NCBI GenBank assembly: GCA_903862415.1
Contig: CAIOYD010000050.1
Location: 160,130 to 224,129 of the forward strand
Source: an uncultured Oxalobacteraceae bacterium
GTDB taxonomy: Bacteria; Pseudomonadota; Gammaproteobacteria; Burkholderiales; Burkholderiaceae_D
DNA length: 64,000 bases
Direction: 5' to 3'
Below the pieces are notes generated by a model. The model did not search any database. It was not told the origin of the DNA and saw only the letters and a program-made list of their open reading frames with translations. Positions 39,069 to 48,438 of the stretch are shown here, in pieces (position 1 is the stretch's first letter; every line of letters starts with the position of its first letter). The position numbers were made by a program, and so were the translations under genes.

Positions 39069-39482
39069 ATGAAATCACACCAAAAAATAGTTTCTCAATG
39101 GCTAGAACAACTTGGACAAGAGTTGGGGTGCGGCTTATTATTGGAAGAAGATGGTCATTGCATTATCCCCATCGCAGACAACAGCGGATGCGTAATTGAA
39201 GTTCCAGCTAATGCCGAAGTGCCGTGTGTCTTTATTTATCTGCCATTAGTTAATTTACCTGAAAATTCTGATGCCCAGCTAACACTCGCCCGTGCAGCTC
39301 TGCAACTCAATTTATTCGGACTGTTGACAGGTGGCTGCCAGATCGCGCTAGATGAACGCTCTGATTACCTGGTGCTGAGTTTTTCAGCCATGATCAACGC
39401 CATTGACTACCTGGAATTTAAACATATTCTCAACGATATGTTCGAGATCGCCCCTGACTTGCGACAACGATTAGGAGCTTAA
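39069..39482 (+). CDS. Type III secretion chaperone, CesT family
   Basis: A 137-residue acidic cytosolic protein with the Tir-chaperone (CesT) fold signature: N-terminal helix WLEQLGQELG, hydrophobic strands, the ARAALQLNLFGLLTGGCQIALDE helix and the C-terminal YLEFKHILNDMFEIAPDLR helix. CesT proteins bind the secretion signal of a type III effector. No type III secretion genes are in this window, so it is an orphan; the region immediately downstream looks like a damaged effector gene. Confidence 0.75.
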   Translation: MKSHQKIVSQWLEQLGQELGCGLLLEEDGHCIIPIADNSGCVIEVPANAEVPCVFIYLPLVNLPENSDAQLTLARAALQLNLFGLLTGGCQIALDERSDYLVLSFSAMINAIDYLEFKHILNDMFEIAPDLRQRLGA

Positions 39483-39489
39483 TGATTGT

Positions 39490-39830
39490 ATGAGCAGCCT
39501 GCATAGTACCTCAACATTATCTCTCTCCAGCAGCATCGAATTCACGCTGGGTTGGCGATAAAATTCAGGACGGTAACGATCAATACACACCGACTATTCA
39601 TGGAAAAATAAGATACTGGGCTGGTGCCAGCTTTAAAGCACTGGATGCAATTAACGGAACGGCCATCGGCGCGATTCACGGCAGGATTGATTTAACTCTG
39701 GCCTTGTTGAAATATTTAGCATCCTCAACCCTGGGTTACCTGGCTTCAAGCATGGCTTTAGCCAGCAGCTCAATGGCAACATCCGTAGGATTGATGAAAC
39801 AACAGGACTATCGTTGTGCCAAAATGAGGC
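39490..39830 (+). pseudogene. Decayed effector-like ORF after the chaperone
   Basis: Eight bases after the chaperone, an ATG opens a Ser/Thr-rich peptide (MSSLHSTSTLSLSSS) that stops after 23 codons at TAA. In the +1 frame relative to it, coding-like sequence continues from about 39530: RWVGDKIQDGNDQY, then KIRYWAGASFKALDAINGTA and an Ala/Ser-rich hydrophobic stretch (LASSTLGYLASSMALASSS) to about residue 115, without an own start. Reading the two together, a single frameshift would join a type III-like N-terminal signal to a body. The 3' boundary is unclear since the frame runs on into the exonuclease gene. Confidence 0.45.
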
Positions 39831-39965
39831 ATTTCACACGGTGTCTTTTTTTATTTTGTGGTCTGCGTATAATGCAACGTTATCAATCTCAGAGAATATT
39901 GACAAGCAAGACAGCCTCCATCCGCGCCACTGCGGCCACACTATCACTAATGCGACCTCAAAAAC

Positions 39966-40733
39966 ATGAAACTAGCCTGCTGGAATGTCAATTCACTCAA
40001 AGTCAGATTGCCACAGGTGCTGAAATGGTTGCAGGACAATCCGGTAGATGTGCTGTGTCTGCAGGAAACCAAACTGACCGATGACAAATTTCCAACCGCT
40101 GAAATTGAGGCTGCCGGCTACCATGTGGCGTTTAATGGTCAGAAAACCTATAACGGCGTGGCGATTCTGTCGCGCTATCCAATGAGCGAGGTAGTCAAAA
40201 ACAATCCCTGCTTCGAAGATGAACAACAACGTTTGCTAACGGTAACGATTCAAGGCATGCGCATTATTTGCGCTTACATCCCGAACGGCCAGTCACCGGA
40301 ATCGGATAAATATCAATACAAATTAAACTGGCTCACAGGTCTGCAACAATGGCTGAGCGAGCAGGCGCAGCACTATTCCGAACTGGCATTACTGGGTGAC
40401 TTTAATATCGCGCCAGAAGATCGTGATGTGCACGATCCGGCGGCCTGGGCAGGTCAAAACCTGGTGTCGATTCCAGAACGTCAGGCATTTCAATCCATGC
40501 TGGCCTTGCCATTGGTCGATTCCTATCGACAGTTTGAGCAGGCGGAGAAAAGTTTCAGCTGGTGGGATTATCGCGCCCTTGGCTTTCGCCTCAACAAAGG
40601 CATGCGTATTGATCATATTTTACTCTCACCGGCACTCTCCAAGCGCTGTCGCAGCTGTGTGATTGACCGCACACCACGAAAATGGGAGCAGCCCTCTGAT
40701 CATGCGCCGGTAGTTGCCACCCTTGGCTCATAG
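39966..40733 (+). CDS. xth: Exodeoxyribonuclease III
   Basis: AP endonuclease and 3'-5' exonuclease of base excision repair. 255 residues. All EEP-family residues are visible: NVNSLKVR, LQETKL (Mg-ligand Glu34), ALLGDFNIAPEDRDVH and the final SDHAPVVA with the catalytic His near 248. Shares its upstream region with the decayed effector ORF, and its downstream neighbour begins 22 bases after its stop. Confidence 0.95.
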   Translation: MKLACWNVNSLKVRLPQVLKWLQDNPVDVLCLQETKLTDDKFPTAEIEAAGYHVAFNGQKTYNGVAILSRYPMSEVVKNNPCFEDEQQRLLTVTIQGMRIICAYIPNGQSPESDKYQYKLNWLTGLQQWLSEQAQHYSELALLGDFNIAPEDRDVHDPAAWAGQNLVSIPERQAFQSMLALPLVDSYRQFEQAEKSFSWWDYRALGFRLNKGMRIDHILLSPALSKRCRSCVIDRTPRKWEQPSDHAPVVATLGS

Positions 40734-40755
40734 ATTAACATTGCCAGAAAATATC

Positions 40756-41289
40756 ATGCGGTTTTCAACGCCTGCCATACTCGCTACGCTGCTACTGCAC
40801 GGCCTGCTTTGCTGGTTCGCCATCCACCCATGGCATCACTACAACACTAGTGAAGTCATGAATGTACCAGTGACCTTGCAGTTGATCACGAAAGACAGTC
40901 AGGAAACCCATTTATCCGATTTAAGTTTTGCCGAATTAAATCCGGAACCAGTATTTGTCAGCGAAATCAATCAATCCGATGTCGATGGCGAACGCTATTA
41001 TCTGCCGCAGGAATTAAGTCAGCCTGTCGTAGTGCTGCAAGACGACACCGCCAGCCTGAACATTCCCATCCACAAAATTGTCATCATGAAGCTCTACATC
41101 AATGAAACAGGCCACGTGGATGATCTGGTTTTCGAAGATAAAGGCTCAACCACCGAGGAAGAACAGCAGCAGTTAACACAGGCTTTCAGTCGCCTGGTTT
41201 TTTTACCAGGCATGCGCGGCACCAAAGTTGTCAAGGCACTGTACCGGATACAGCTCGAAATCAACCGTCGGTTGATTATTCACCGCTGA
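40756..41289 (+). CDS. TonB-like membrane-anchored protein, unknown role
   Basis: 177 residues: an N-terminal anchor (about 5-20, ILATLLLHGLLCW), a variable linker and a C-terminal TonB-like domain (IVIMKLYINETGHVDDLVFEDKG...FLPGMRGTKVVKALYRIQLEI). The ATG at 40756 is used because the longer frame (40714) overlaps the exonuclease gene. No exbB/exbD pair is nearby. An inverted repeat follows at 41308. Confidence 0.7.
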   Translation: MRFSTPAILATLLLHGLLCWFAIHPWHHYNTSEVMNVPVTLQLITKDSQETHLSDLSFAELNPEPVFVSEINQSDVDGERYYLPQELSQPVVVLQDDTASLNIPIHKIVIMKLYINETGHVDDLVFEDKGSTTEEEQQQLTQAFSRLVFLPGMRGTKVVKALYRIQLEINRRLIIHR

Positions 41290-41307
41290 AACACTTCAGG
41301 AATACAC

Positions 41308-41337
41308 GCCACAGCAACTTAATGCAAATGCTGTGGC
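41308..41337. repeat. Inverted repeat at a convergent junction
   Basis: GCCACAGCA (41308-41316) is answered by TGCTGTGGC (41329-41337). It overlaps the last codons and stop of the WbpM-type gene. Probably a hairpin at the end of both transcripts; no T-run. Confidence 0.45.
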
Positions 41338-43256
41338 ACTGGCAGCAAATCGAGTTCACTGCGCAGACGTTCTTCATTCCAGATCATGTCTTCAATTCCA
41401 CATTGCGGCTGATATTCTTTGACGGCTTCGATCAGCAATTTTCTGACTTCAACATAGTCAAAACTCTGACAGGCCAGTTCCAGTCGGCGCAAGATCACTT
41501 GCAGAACAGGCCAGTCAATTTTACTTTCTTCGGCACGCATAATAAGCGGATGCTCGGTGCCGCCAACATTGTCGCCGATGAGCAATTCTTCAAACAATTT
41601 TTCACCGGGACGCAAGCCAACGTGCTGAATTTCGATCGCCTTGCTGTCATTGCTCTCGGATTGCAATGACAGCCCACTCAGATGCACCATGCGCTGCGCC
41701 AGCGTCAATATTTTAATCGGTTCTCCCATGTCGAGTACAAAGACATCACCGCCACTACCCATGGAACCAGCCTGCAGAACCAGCTGCGCCGCTTCAGGAA
41801 TGGTCATGAAATAACGGGTGATTTCCGGATGGGTCAATGTAATTGGGCCGCCAGCCTTGATTTGCTCGCGAAACAGGGGTACAACCGAACCCGAAGAGCC
41901 GAGTACATTACCAAAGCGCACCATGCAAAATCGGGTTTTAGTCTGTTGATCAGACATAGCCTGAAGGATGAGTTCGGCCAGCCGTTTGGTCGAACCCATG
42001 ACATTGGTCGGTCGCACGGCTTTATCAGTGGAAATCAACACAAAATTGGCCACCCCTGCTTTGATGGCGCACTCGGCAATACTTAAGGTGCCAAATACAT
42101 TATTACAGACACCTTCGATCGGGTTTTGCTCAACCAGTGGCACATGCTTATAGGCGGCAGCATGATAAACCGTTTGTACCGCAAAGGTCGTGAGAATTTT
42201 CTGGCACTTTTGCGCATCCAGCACCGAGCCGAGAAATGGCAGAATTTCGCTGCCTGGGGATACCTGTTCTTTCATGCCGGCAAGTTCTTTTTCTATCGAA
42301 TACAGGGCATACTCGGACATGTCGAACAAAATCAGCCGCTGCGGTTTCCGGAGTAAAATCTGACGACACAACTCCGAACCAATCGAACCGCCAGCGCCGG
42401 TCACCATCACGGTTTTACCTGTAATACAGGCGCCAATCAAAGTTGCCACCGGCTCTACGGCATCACGTCCAAGCAAATCTTCAATTTCAATTTCCCGCAA
42501 ATCTTTGACAGAGAGCTCACCATTAAGCAGATCACGTAACGGAGGTGTTACCCGCACCCGGACATGCAGGGGTTCGAGCTGATTCAAAATCAGTTTTTGC
42601 GCTTTTTTGCTGATCGATGGCATCACCAGATGAATTTCCTGGATGCCGTATTTGGGGACCAAGACAGCCAGTCCGGTAGAGGGATATACCGGCATGCCAG
42701 CAATAATGGCGCCTTGCAGTTCAGCTTTATCATCGATCAGAAACAGCGGCACATATTCGTAACTACTACTGAACGCCGCAGCTACCTGCGCACCGGTATG
42801 ACCGGCCCCATAAATAGCCACCCGGATTGCATGGCGATTATTGCCGATGCCCACCAGAATGGCACGTGCCATAAAACGGCTGGCCAGCATGTACATCACC
42901 GCACAAATCCAGAAAATACCAAACATGGCGCGCGACAAAATGCCGGGGTGAAAATAGATAGACAGTGCCAATAAGGTAAATACCGTCATGGATACGCCAT
43001 AAATAACCACGGTCACTATTTTTTGGTCCACAAAGCGCATAACGGCACGATATAAACCGAGACGAATAAAAATCGGTATCGCAATCAAGGGGGCCGTCAC
43101 TACCAGTGGGCCAAACTGTGACCAGGTAGACTGGTTAATAACATCAAAGCGTAACCAGATGGCCAACAGCATAATCAGCGGCAAAAAAATCAGGTCCGTC
43201 CCGACTGCGATAAGCTGTTTCTGACGCCGTGATAAAGAGAGAAATAATTGTTTCAT
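41319..43256 (-). CDS. Membrane nucleotide-sugar dehydratase, WbpM/CapD/FlaA1 type
   Basis: 645 residues. The N-terminal third has four membrane segments (about 15-110); then a CoA-binding-like Rossmann domain (AIYGAGHTGAQVAAAF, about 145-160) and a second extended SDR domain with TGAGGSIGSELCRQ (about 284-297) for NAD(P), plus the STDKAVRPTNVMG segment where the active-site residues lie. Such enzymes dehydrate UDP-GlcNAc-type sugars for capsule, O-antigen or glycoprotein sugars. No other polysaccharide genes are adjacent, so it is an orphan. Confidence 0.9.
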   Translation of the reverse strand: MKQLFLSLSRRQKQLIAVGTDLIFLPLIMLLAIWLRFDVINQSTWSQFGPLVVTAPLIAIPIFIRLGLYRAVMRFVDQKIVTVVIYGVSMTVFTLLALSIYFHPGILSRAMFGIFWICAVMYMLASRFMARAILVGIGNNRHAIRVAIYGAGHTGAQVAAAFSSSYEYVPLFLIDDKAELQGAIIAGMPVYPSTGLAVLVPKYGIQEIHLVMPSISKKAQKLILNQLEPLHVRVRVTPPLRDLLNGELSVKDLREIEIEDLLGRDAVEPVATLIGACITGKTVMVTGAGGSIGSELCRQILLRKPQRLILFDMSEYALYSIEKELAGMKEQVSPGSEILPFLGSVLDAQKCQKILTTFAVQTVYHAAAYKHVPLVEQNPIEGVCNNVFGTLSIAECAIKAGVANFVLISTDKAVRPTNVMGSTKRLAELILQAMSDQQTKTRFCMVRFGNVLGSSGSVVPLFREQIKAGGPITLTHPEITRYFMTIPEAAQLVLQAGSMGSGGDVFVLDMGEPIKILTLAQRMVHLSGLSLQSESNDSKAIEIQHVGLRPGEKLFEELLIGDNVGGTEHPLIMRAEESKIDWPVLQVILRRLELACQSFDYVEVRKLLIEAVKEYQPQCGIEDMIWNEERLRSELDLLPVPQHLH

Positions 43257-43523
43257 TTAACTTGTCCTGATTTAAGCGCGAACTTGCTTTTACCTCATGA
43301 AACATAAAAATAAGAAGCGGAATGCTAACAAGCGAAAACGATTGCCTTGGTTAAAAATCACCAGAACAGTCATTTCATTGTAAAAAAAATTAAATCTTCT
43401 ACAATAAGACTATAAAATCTTGCCTGAAATCATCATCATGTCACATTTCCGCTGCATGATCCTATCATCTGACGATATGGCTTTGATTTAAATACCCAAA
43501 CTCCCCTGAGGTTATCGCTAATT

Positions 43524-44570
43524 ATGTCCCGTTTTAAACACATTTCTTTAGGTTTGTTGCTTGCCAGTCTACAAGCAATTGCATTCGCTGACCCAATCAG
43601 CGGCGCAGGGTCTTCTGCGGCCAAACCATTATATGAAACCTGGGCCACTGCCTATCAGGAAAAAACCTCGACGGCACTCGCTTATCAGCCTGTTGGTTCC
43701 TCGGGTGGTATTAAAAAGATAAAAGAAAAAACCGTCGATTTCGGTGCCAGTGATGTGGCCATGTCTGCAGAAGATTTACAGGCGAATCAGTTAATCCAGT
43801 TTCCGAGTGCGATTTCTGGCGTGGTACCCATCATTAACCTGCCCGGCATCAAATCCGGCGAACTGAAACTCAGCGGTGAGATTTTGGCGGGAATTTTCTC
43901 CCATCAAATCACCCGCTGGAACGATGCTGCCATCATTGCCTTAAACCCGAATGCCACACTCCCCAAAGCCGCCATCCAAGTGATTGCACGACTCGATGGA
44001 TCAGGCACCACTTACAACTTTACCGATTATTTAAGCCGGATTAATCCGGAATGGAAAGCAGCCTTTGGGGTCAACTTTTTAATTAAATGGCCGGTGGAAG
44101 TACAGCAAGTCAAAGGCAGCAGCGGCATCGTTGCCGCGGTCAAACAGACCAGTAATTCAATTTCCTATGTGGATTACAACTATGTTATCCAGGACAAACT
44201 GACTTATGTACAACTGAAAAATGCCGATGGCAACTTTGTCAACCCAAAACCAGCCAATTTTGAAGCTGCCTTAAATCACAGCCGCTGGAAATCCCAATCC
44301 GATTTCAACGATATGCTTACTGACAAGGCGGGCCAAAACAGCTGGCCAATTACCATGGGAACGTTTGTGATCATGCCAAAAATTTCGAGCGCACCTGAAA
44401 AAACCATTGCGGCATTAAAGTTCTTTTCCTGGGGCTTTATGCAGGGCGACCATTATGTTAACAGTCTGGATTTTGTGCATTTGCCTGATTCCGTTCAGGC
44501 CAAAATTTTCAAACAAATGATGTCGATTCGCGATAACAAAGGCAATCCGCTCAACTGGTCGCCAATGTAA
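43524..44570 (+). CDS. pstS: Phosphate-binding protein PstS
   Basis: Periplasmic phosphate receptor of the Pst ABC importer. Signal peptide at about 1-22 (QAIAFA), then phosphate-contact motifs GAGSSAAKP, PVGSSGGIKKI, DGSGTTYNFTDYL. 348 residues. The permease and ATPase genes (pstCAB) and phoU are not next to it, so this is a separate copy. A GAGG lies about 11 bases before the ATG. Confidence 0.92.
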   Translation: MSRFKHISLGLLLASLQAIAFADPISGAGSSAAKPLYETWATAYQEKTSTALAYQPVGSSGGIKKIKEKTVDFGASDVAMSAEDLQANQLIQFPSAISGVVPIINLPGIKSGELKLSGEILAGIFSHQITRWNDAAIIALNPNATLPKAAIQVIARLDGSGTTYNFTDYLSRINPEWKAAFGVNFLIKWPVEVQQVKGSSGIVAAVKQTSNSISYVDYNYVIQDKLTYVQLKNADGNFVNPKPANFEAALNHSRWKSQSDFNDMLTDKAGQNSWPITMGTFVIMPKISSAPEKTIAALKFFSWGFMQGDHYVNSLDFVHLPDSVQAKIFKQMMSIRDNKGNPLNWSPM

Positions 44571-44574
44571 GCTG

Positions 44575-45117
44575 TCAATGTCCGGCGAAATTACATACGG
44601 TAAATAACGGCAAACCACTCTGATTGAGCAGAGTGGAACCGCCGAGCTCGATCAAATCGATAATCGCCGCACCTTCCACAATGGTTGCACCACTGCGCTC
44701 GAGTAGTTTTTTCCCGGCCAGCATAGTGCCTCCGGTAGCGATTAAATCATCAATCAACACCACCCGATCACCCTGCTTGCAGGCATCGGTGTGCATTTCC
44801 ACCGTGGCACAGCCATATTCGAGCGTATATTCTTCCGACATGGTGGTAAAGGGCAGTTTGCCTTTTTTGCGGATAGGCACAAAACCCAGATTCAATTCAT
44901 ACGCCACCACCGCACCGATAATAAAACCGCGCGCATCCATTCCAGCGATCACGTCGAGTTCTGCGTCCATATAACGATGCACGAACAAGTCGATCAGCAC
45001 GCGGAAAGTTTTGGGATTTTGCAGCAGCGGCGTAATGTCGCGAAACATCACTCCATCCTGTGGCCAGTTCGGCACGGTACGGATATGATTTTTAATATAT
45101 TCAGCAGGATTAAACAT
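44575..45117 (-). CDS. apt: Adenine phosphoribosyltransferase
   Basis: Salvages adenine to AMP with PRPP. 180 residues, PRPP-binding motif [13 protein letters not shown] (about 121-133), and the N-terminal FRDITPLL adenine-binding signature. It ends five bases from the convergent pstS. Confidence 0.95.
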   Translation of the reverse strand: MFNPAEYIKNHIRTVPNWPQDGVMFRDITPLLQNPKTFRVLIDLFVHRYMDAELDVIAGMDARGFIIGAVVAYELNLGFVPIRKKGKLPFTTMSEEYTLEYGCATVEMHTDACKQGDRVVLIDDLIATGGTMLAGKKLLERSGATIVEGAAIIDLIELGGSTLLNQSGLPLFTVCNFAGH

Positions 45118-45341
45118 GGAAATTCCAAAATGACAGTCGCAGCGAAGAAGTCCTTAAATGAATCTCGGCAACAGTAACATAAACTCGGAAGATATAGACT
45201 GAAATTCTGTGAGAAATTGCGTGCCGGGCAGTGCCAGCGGAGGAAGGGGTACGTTACAGCGTTACAAGTTTGCAACTTGACGAAGCTAACGGACAACGTC
45301 AGTCAGGACGCTATCCGCTCTGTGAGACAATAACCATGGAG

Positions 45342-45656
45342 TTATGCCTTTCTGTGAAGCTGGGTGTTTTTTTCAGTCTGAGCCACCATATTGTCACTAC
45401 CGGGACGCTTGCCAATAATTTCAACCCGGGCGATTTCCTGTGGTGCCAAATCGTAAGCCAGTTTTTCTTGAGGACTCATGCGTTTGCCGATAATTTCAAC
45501 CCGGGCAACCGCCATCTCCGGACTTAAAAATGTATTGCTGGCTTTAATATTGCCTTGGTGAAATGCTACCTGAACCGCAGCAGCAGCCATGATCAGAGCG
45601 GCGGTGGTAATCAATTTTGCTGACAGGGTTGCTGTGCTGGCGGCGGATGTTTTCAT
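45342..45656 (-). CDS. Small exported protein with repeated RVEIIGKR motif
   Basis: 104 residues from the ATG at 45656 (AGAGG eight bases upstream). A hydrophobic segment (about 13-33) suits a signal or membrane anchor. The mature part holds two copies of ARVEIIGKR, 25 residues apart, and the DNA coding them repeats the 17-base TAATTTCAACCCGGGCG core. The function is unknown. Confidence 0.65.
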   Translation of the reverse strand: MKTSAASTATLSAKLITTAALIMAAAAVQVAFHQGNIKASNTFLSPEMAVARVEIIGKRMSPQEKLAYDLAPQEIARVEIIGKRPGSDNMVAQTEKNTQLHRKA

Positions 45657-45796
45657 TTCAGTTACCTCTTGAAGTGGTTGTTGATGCATGCACTTTAACC
45701 AGTTCAAAAACCACCTGCCACCACAATGCGACGAAGAGACTAATCAACGGGATGAACTGCCAGAAAACACCGCTGACCGGCCGTCATCCGCAGAAA

Positions 45797-47254
45797 TCAG
45801 CTGGTCATGCGCAGCATAAAGTCAATATTCAATTCAGACCAGGCTGCCCGTTCTTTTTCCAGCCAAAAACTCAGGGTCGGGTGCTGGGTCAGCCACTCCT
45901 GGCGGATTTCCAGCTCAATTTTATTTTTCATGCGCACACGCACATCGGCGAGGGACAATTCCAGCCGGGTATGCATAAATAAAACCGACAGCCGCAATGC
46001 CAGAATCGCTTTGATAAAATCCATATCCTGAAAGGTATCCTGCACTTTGCGCAAATTACCCTTTTGGCTCAGGATCAGCTTGCTCATATTGCGTTGTTCG
46101 CGCGTGGTAAAGCCCTGCATGTCTGCATATTCAATCAGATAAGCTCCATGTTTGTGATAACCGGTTTGCGACACCGCCAGACCAATCTCATGCAGCCGGG
46201 CCGCCCAACATAATTGCTGCAAATAGCTTTCTGTATTGGGTTTTAACTGCAGATACAGTAACTGCGCCATATTGGCCACAGAACGAGCACGCTGCAAATC
46301 CACCCGAAAAACTGACGAGACATTTTGGACTGCCTGTTCACGCCGGTCATGCTGGGTAGCGCGCAAATGCAAATCCCAGATGACTCCCATGCGCAATCCT
46401 GCTTCGATCGTTTGCACCAACGGGATTTGCAGCTCCTGCATCACTCCGATCAAAATCGCCAACCCGCCAACCACCATAGCAGTGCGTTCCGGCTTGACGC
46501 CAGATAATTCAAGTTCGTTTACCTGACCTGCCTGAATGCAAAACTCCATGAGTTTATTCAGATTGACCAGACTCAGTGAACCATCGCCAATTTTATTGCG
46601 CAGCAACACTTCGGCCACGGAACGGGCGCTGCCGGAGGAGCCATACACCTTGGTCCAGTTTCTGGATTGATAGGGTGGTGCGGCATCTTCAAAATACGAG
46701 CGCGCTGACAAAATGGCGGCAGCGAAATTTTCACGCGTCATTTTCCCACCAGGGAAAAATGTCAGGCTTTGTTTGACGGTACCTACACTGAAGGAAGCTA
46801 CCTGCAAAATTTCCGACCCTGTACCCAGAATGACTTCCGTCGAGCCGCCACCAATATCGATGACCAGACGACGCTCGGTTGGGTTGGCCAACACTTTGGC
46901 AACCCCCATATAAATCAACCGTCCCTCCTCCTCGCCGGAAATAATTTCCAGAGGAAAGCCAATCGCGGTTTCCAGTTCAGGTAAAAAATCCGCCACGTTT
47001 TTGGCGATACGCATGGTATTAGTCGCCACTACACGTACTGAATCGAGCGAATACTGGCTTAGAATCGATTTAAAGCGACTCAGCGCCATGATGGCACTCT
47101 GAATAGCAGCAGGGGTGAGGTTACTGTCGTCGTCCAAGCCTGCGCCCAAACGGATAGGTTCACGAGCACTTTTGACAATGCGCATCACATCACCATCAAA
47201 GCGACCGATGTGCATACGAAAACTGTTCGAGCCCAAATCTAACGCTGCGTACAT
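45797..47254 (-). CDS. ppx: Exopolyphosphatase / guanosine pentaphosphate phosphohydrolase
   Basis: ASKHA-fold enzyme that degrades polyphosphate or pppGpp. The 485-residue protein starts at 47254 (MYAALDLGSNSFRMHIG, with GAGGGA upstream); the longer frame from 47332 is an unlikely extension. Motifs: DLGSNSFR phosphate loop, EEEGRLIYMG, IDIGGGSTEV. The C-terminal HD-like helical domain (RLHEIGLAVSQTGYHKHGAYL) is present. Ppx versus GppA cannot be separated. It follows the methyltransferase gene by 70 bases. Confidence 0.93.
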   Translation of the reverse strand: MYAALDLGSNSFRMHIGRFDGDVMRIVKSAREPIRLGAGLDDDSNLTPAAIQSAIMALSRFKSILSQYSLDSVRVVATNTMRIAKNVADFLPELETAIGFPLEIISGEEEGRLIYMGVAKVLANPTERRLVIDIGGGSTEVILGTGSEILQVASFSVGTVKQSLTFFPGGKMTRENFAAAILSARSYFEDAAPPYQSRNWTKVYGSSGSARSVAEVLLRNKIGDGSLSLVNLNKLMEFCIQAGQVNELELSGVKPERTAMVVGGLAILIGVMQELQIPLVQTIEAGLRMGVIWDLHLRATQHDRREQAVQNVSSVFRVDLQRARSVANMAQLLYLQLKPNTESYLQQLCWAARLHEIGLAVSQTGYHKHGAYLIEYADMQGFTTREQRNMSKLILSQKGNLRKVQDTFQDMDFIKAILALRLSVLFMHTRLELSLADVRVRMKNKIELEIRQEWLTQHPTLSFWLEKERAAWSELNIDFMLRMTS

Positions 47255-47324
47255 AGCACTTCCCTCAAAACCTGCATTTAACCCTGCATGATAACCCACA
47301 CGCATGACTGCCCGGTGACAGCAG

Positions 47325-48176
47325 TCAGTCAATAAAAAAGCGTTCAGCCATGGGCGCCAATCCGGTGGATTCCAGCACCTGAGTCAATCTATCCTGTGCA
47401 TGCTGACGTGGTAAATTTTTATAGGTGGCGATAATTAATTCATTTTTCATTGAGTGTTCCCAGCCAACGAGCTCAGTGACCGTAACCTGATAACCGTGCG
47501 CTTCGAGTTGCAGACAGCGCAGCACGTTAGTGAGCTGGCTGCCAAATTCACGCGTATGCAAAGGATGGCGCCACAACTCGGCCAACGGGTTGGATTTGAC
47601 TGCCATCGTTTTGGTTTTCTTTAACTCGGCAGCCACTTCAGCCTGACAGCAGGGGACCAGTACAATATAGCTGGCTTTCTTTTTCAGGGCAAAGGCAATC
47701 GCATCATCGGTGGCGGTATTGCAGGCATGCAGTGCAGTGACGATATCAATCTGTTCCGGCAGTGCTTGCGAAGTAATCGACTGCGCCACCGATAAATTCA
47801 AAAACTCCATGCCGCCAAAACCGAGTCGGGTCGCCAACTGCTGCGATTTGGTGACCAGCTCGTCACGGGTTTCGATTCCATAAATGCGCGATTCCGTTTG
47901 CTGGGCTTTAAAGTACAAATCGTACAAAATAAAACCCAGATAGGATTTACCGGCACCGTGATCTACCAGCGTGACATTCGGATGCTTTTCCTGCACTGCC
48001 TGCATCAAGGGTTCAATAAACTGATACAGGTGGTAGACCTGCTTTAGTTTGCGACGACTGTCCTGATTCAACTTGCCATCACGCGTGAGAATATGCAGCT
48101 CTTTAAGCAATTCAAGCGATTGCCCAGGACGGATTTCATGAGCTGATTCAGTCTCAGTTTTTTTGGAAGTGGCCAT
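47325..48176 (-). CDS. SAM-dependent methyltransferase, unknown substrate
   Basis: 283 residues. The class I fold shows VDHGAGKSYLGFILYD as SAM motif I (about 71-86), and LHACNTATDDAI plus LVPCCQAEVA further on, which resemble the conserved DCG-like site of Methyltransf_32 proteins, some of which act on RNA. It precedes ppx on the same strand and begins shortly after the tRNA-Lys terminator. The substrate is not deducible. Confidence 0.8.
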   Translation of the reverse strand: MATSKKTETESAHEIRPGQSLELLKELHILTRDGKLNQDSRRKLKQVYHLYQFIEPLMQAVQEKHPNVTLVDHGAGKSYLGFILYDLYFKAQQTESRIYGIETRDELVTKSQQLATRLGFGGMEFLNLSVAQSITSQALPEQIDIVTALHACNTATDDAIAFALKKKASYIVLVPCCQAEVAAELKKTKTMAVKSNPLAELWRHPLHTREFGSQLTNVLRCLQLEAHGYQVTVTELVGWEHSMKNELIIATYKNLPRQHAQDRLTQVLESTGLAPMAERFFID

Positions 48177-48248
48177 TAACGCTCATTCAGAAAGTTGAGT
48201 TCAGTGATGCGGCAGTCAACAGTTTACACAGATTATCTGTGCCAATGC

Positions 48249-48286
48249 AAAAAAGGACTCAGGTTTGCACCTAAGTCCTTTTTTTA
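48249..48286 (-). terminator. Terminator of the tRNA-Lys operon
   Basis: On the minus strand GGACTTAGGT and ACCTGAGTCC form a stem, flanked by A7 on one side and T6 on the other. It lies just beyond the 3' end of the second tRNA. Confidence 0.8.
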
Positions 48287-48289
48287 TTT

Positions 48290-48365
48290 TGGTAGGCCGT
48301 GCGGGATTCGAACCTGCGACCAACGGATTAAAAGTCCGCTGCTCTACCAGCTGAGCTAACGACCC
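48290..48365 (-). tRNA. tRNA-Lys (UUU), copy 2
   Basis: A 76-nt cloverleaf with encoded CCA. Acceptor GGGTCGT/ACGGCCT, D-loop AGCTGGTAGA, anticodon loop CTTTTAA with TTT, T-arm GGTTCGAATCC. Identical to the copy at 48439. Confidence 0.97.
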
Positions 48366-48398
48366 AAAACTTGAAGCAACTACTAAACTGCCAAAACA

Positions 48399-48429
48399 AA
48401 AGGCTTAGATTATCAAAACCTAAGCCTTT
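48399..48429. repeat. Hairpin in the spacer between the two tRNA genes
   Basis: AAAGGCTTAG is answered by CTAAGCCTTT across an 11-base loop. It probably helps processing of the dimeric tRNA transcript. Confidence 0.6.
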
Positions 48430-48438
48430 AGGTATTCG

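Noticed and set aside
39704..40084. 126-codon frame with internal start before the exonuclease gene
   Set aside because: Only its first 40 codons look coding; the rest reads the exonuclease gene out of frame. I treat the coding-like part as the decayed ORF at 39490.
43430..43470. Possible Pho box upstream of pstS (TGTCAC-like repeat)
   Set aside because: Only a loose partial match to the CTGTCAT-N4-CTGTCAT pattern; not enough to claim phosphate control.
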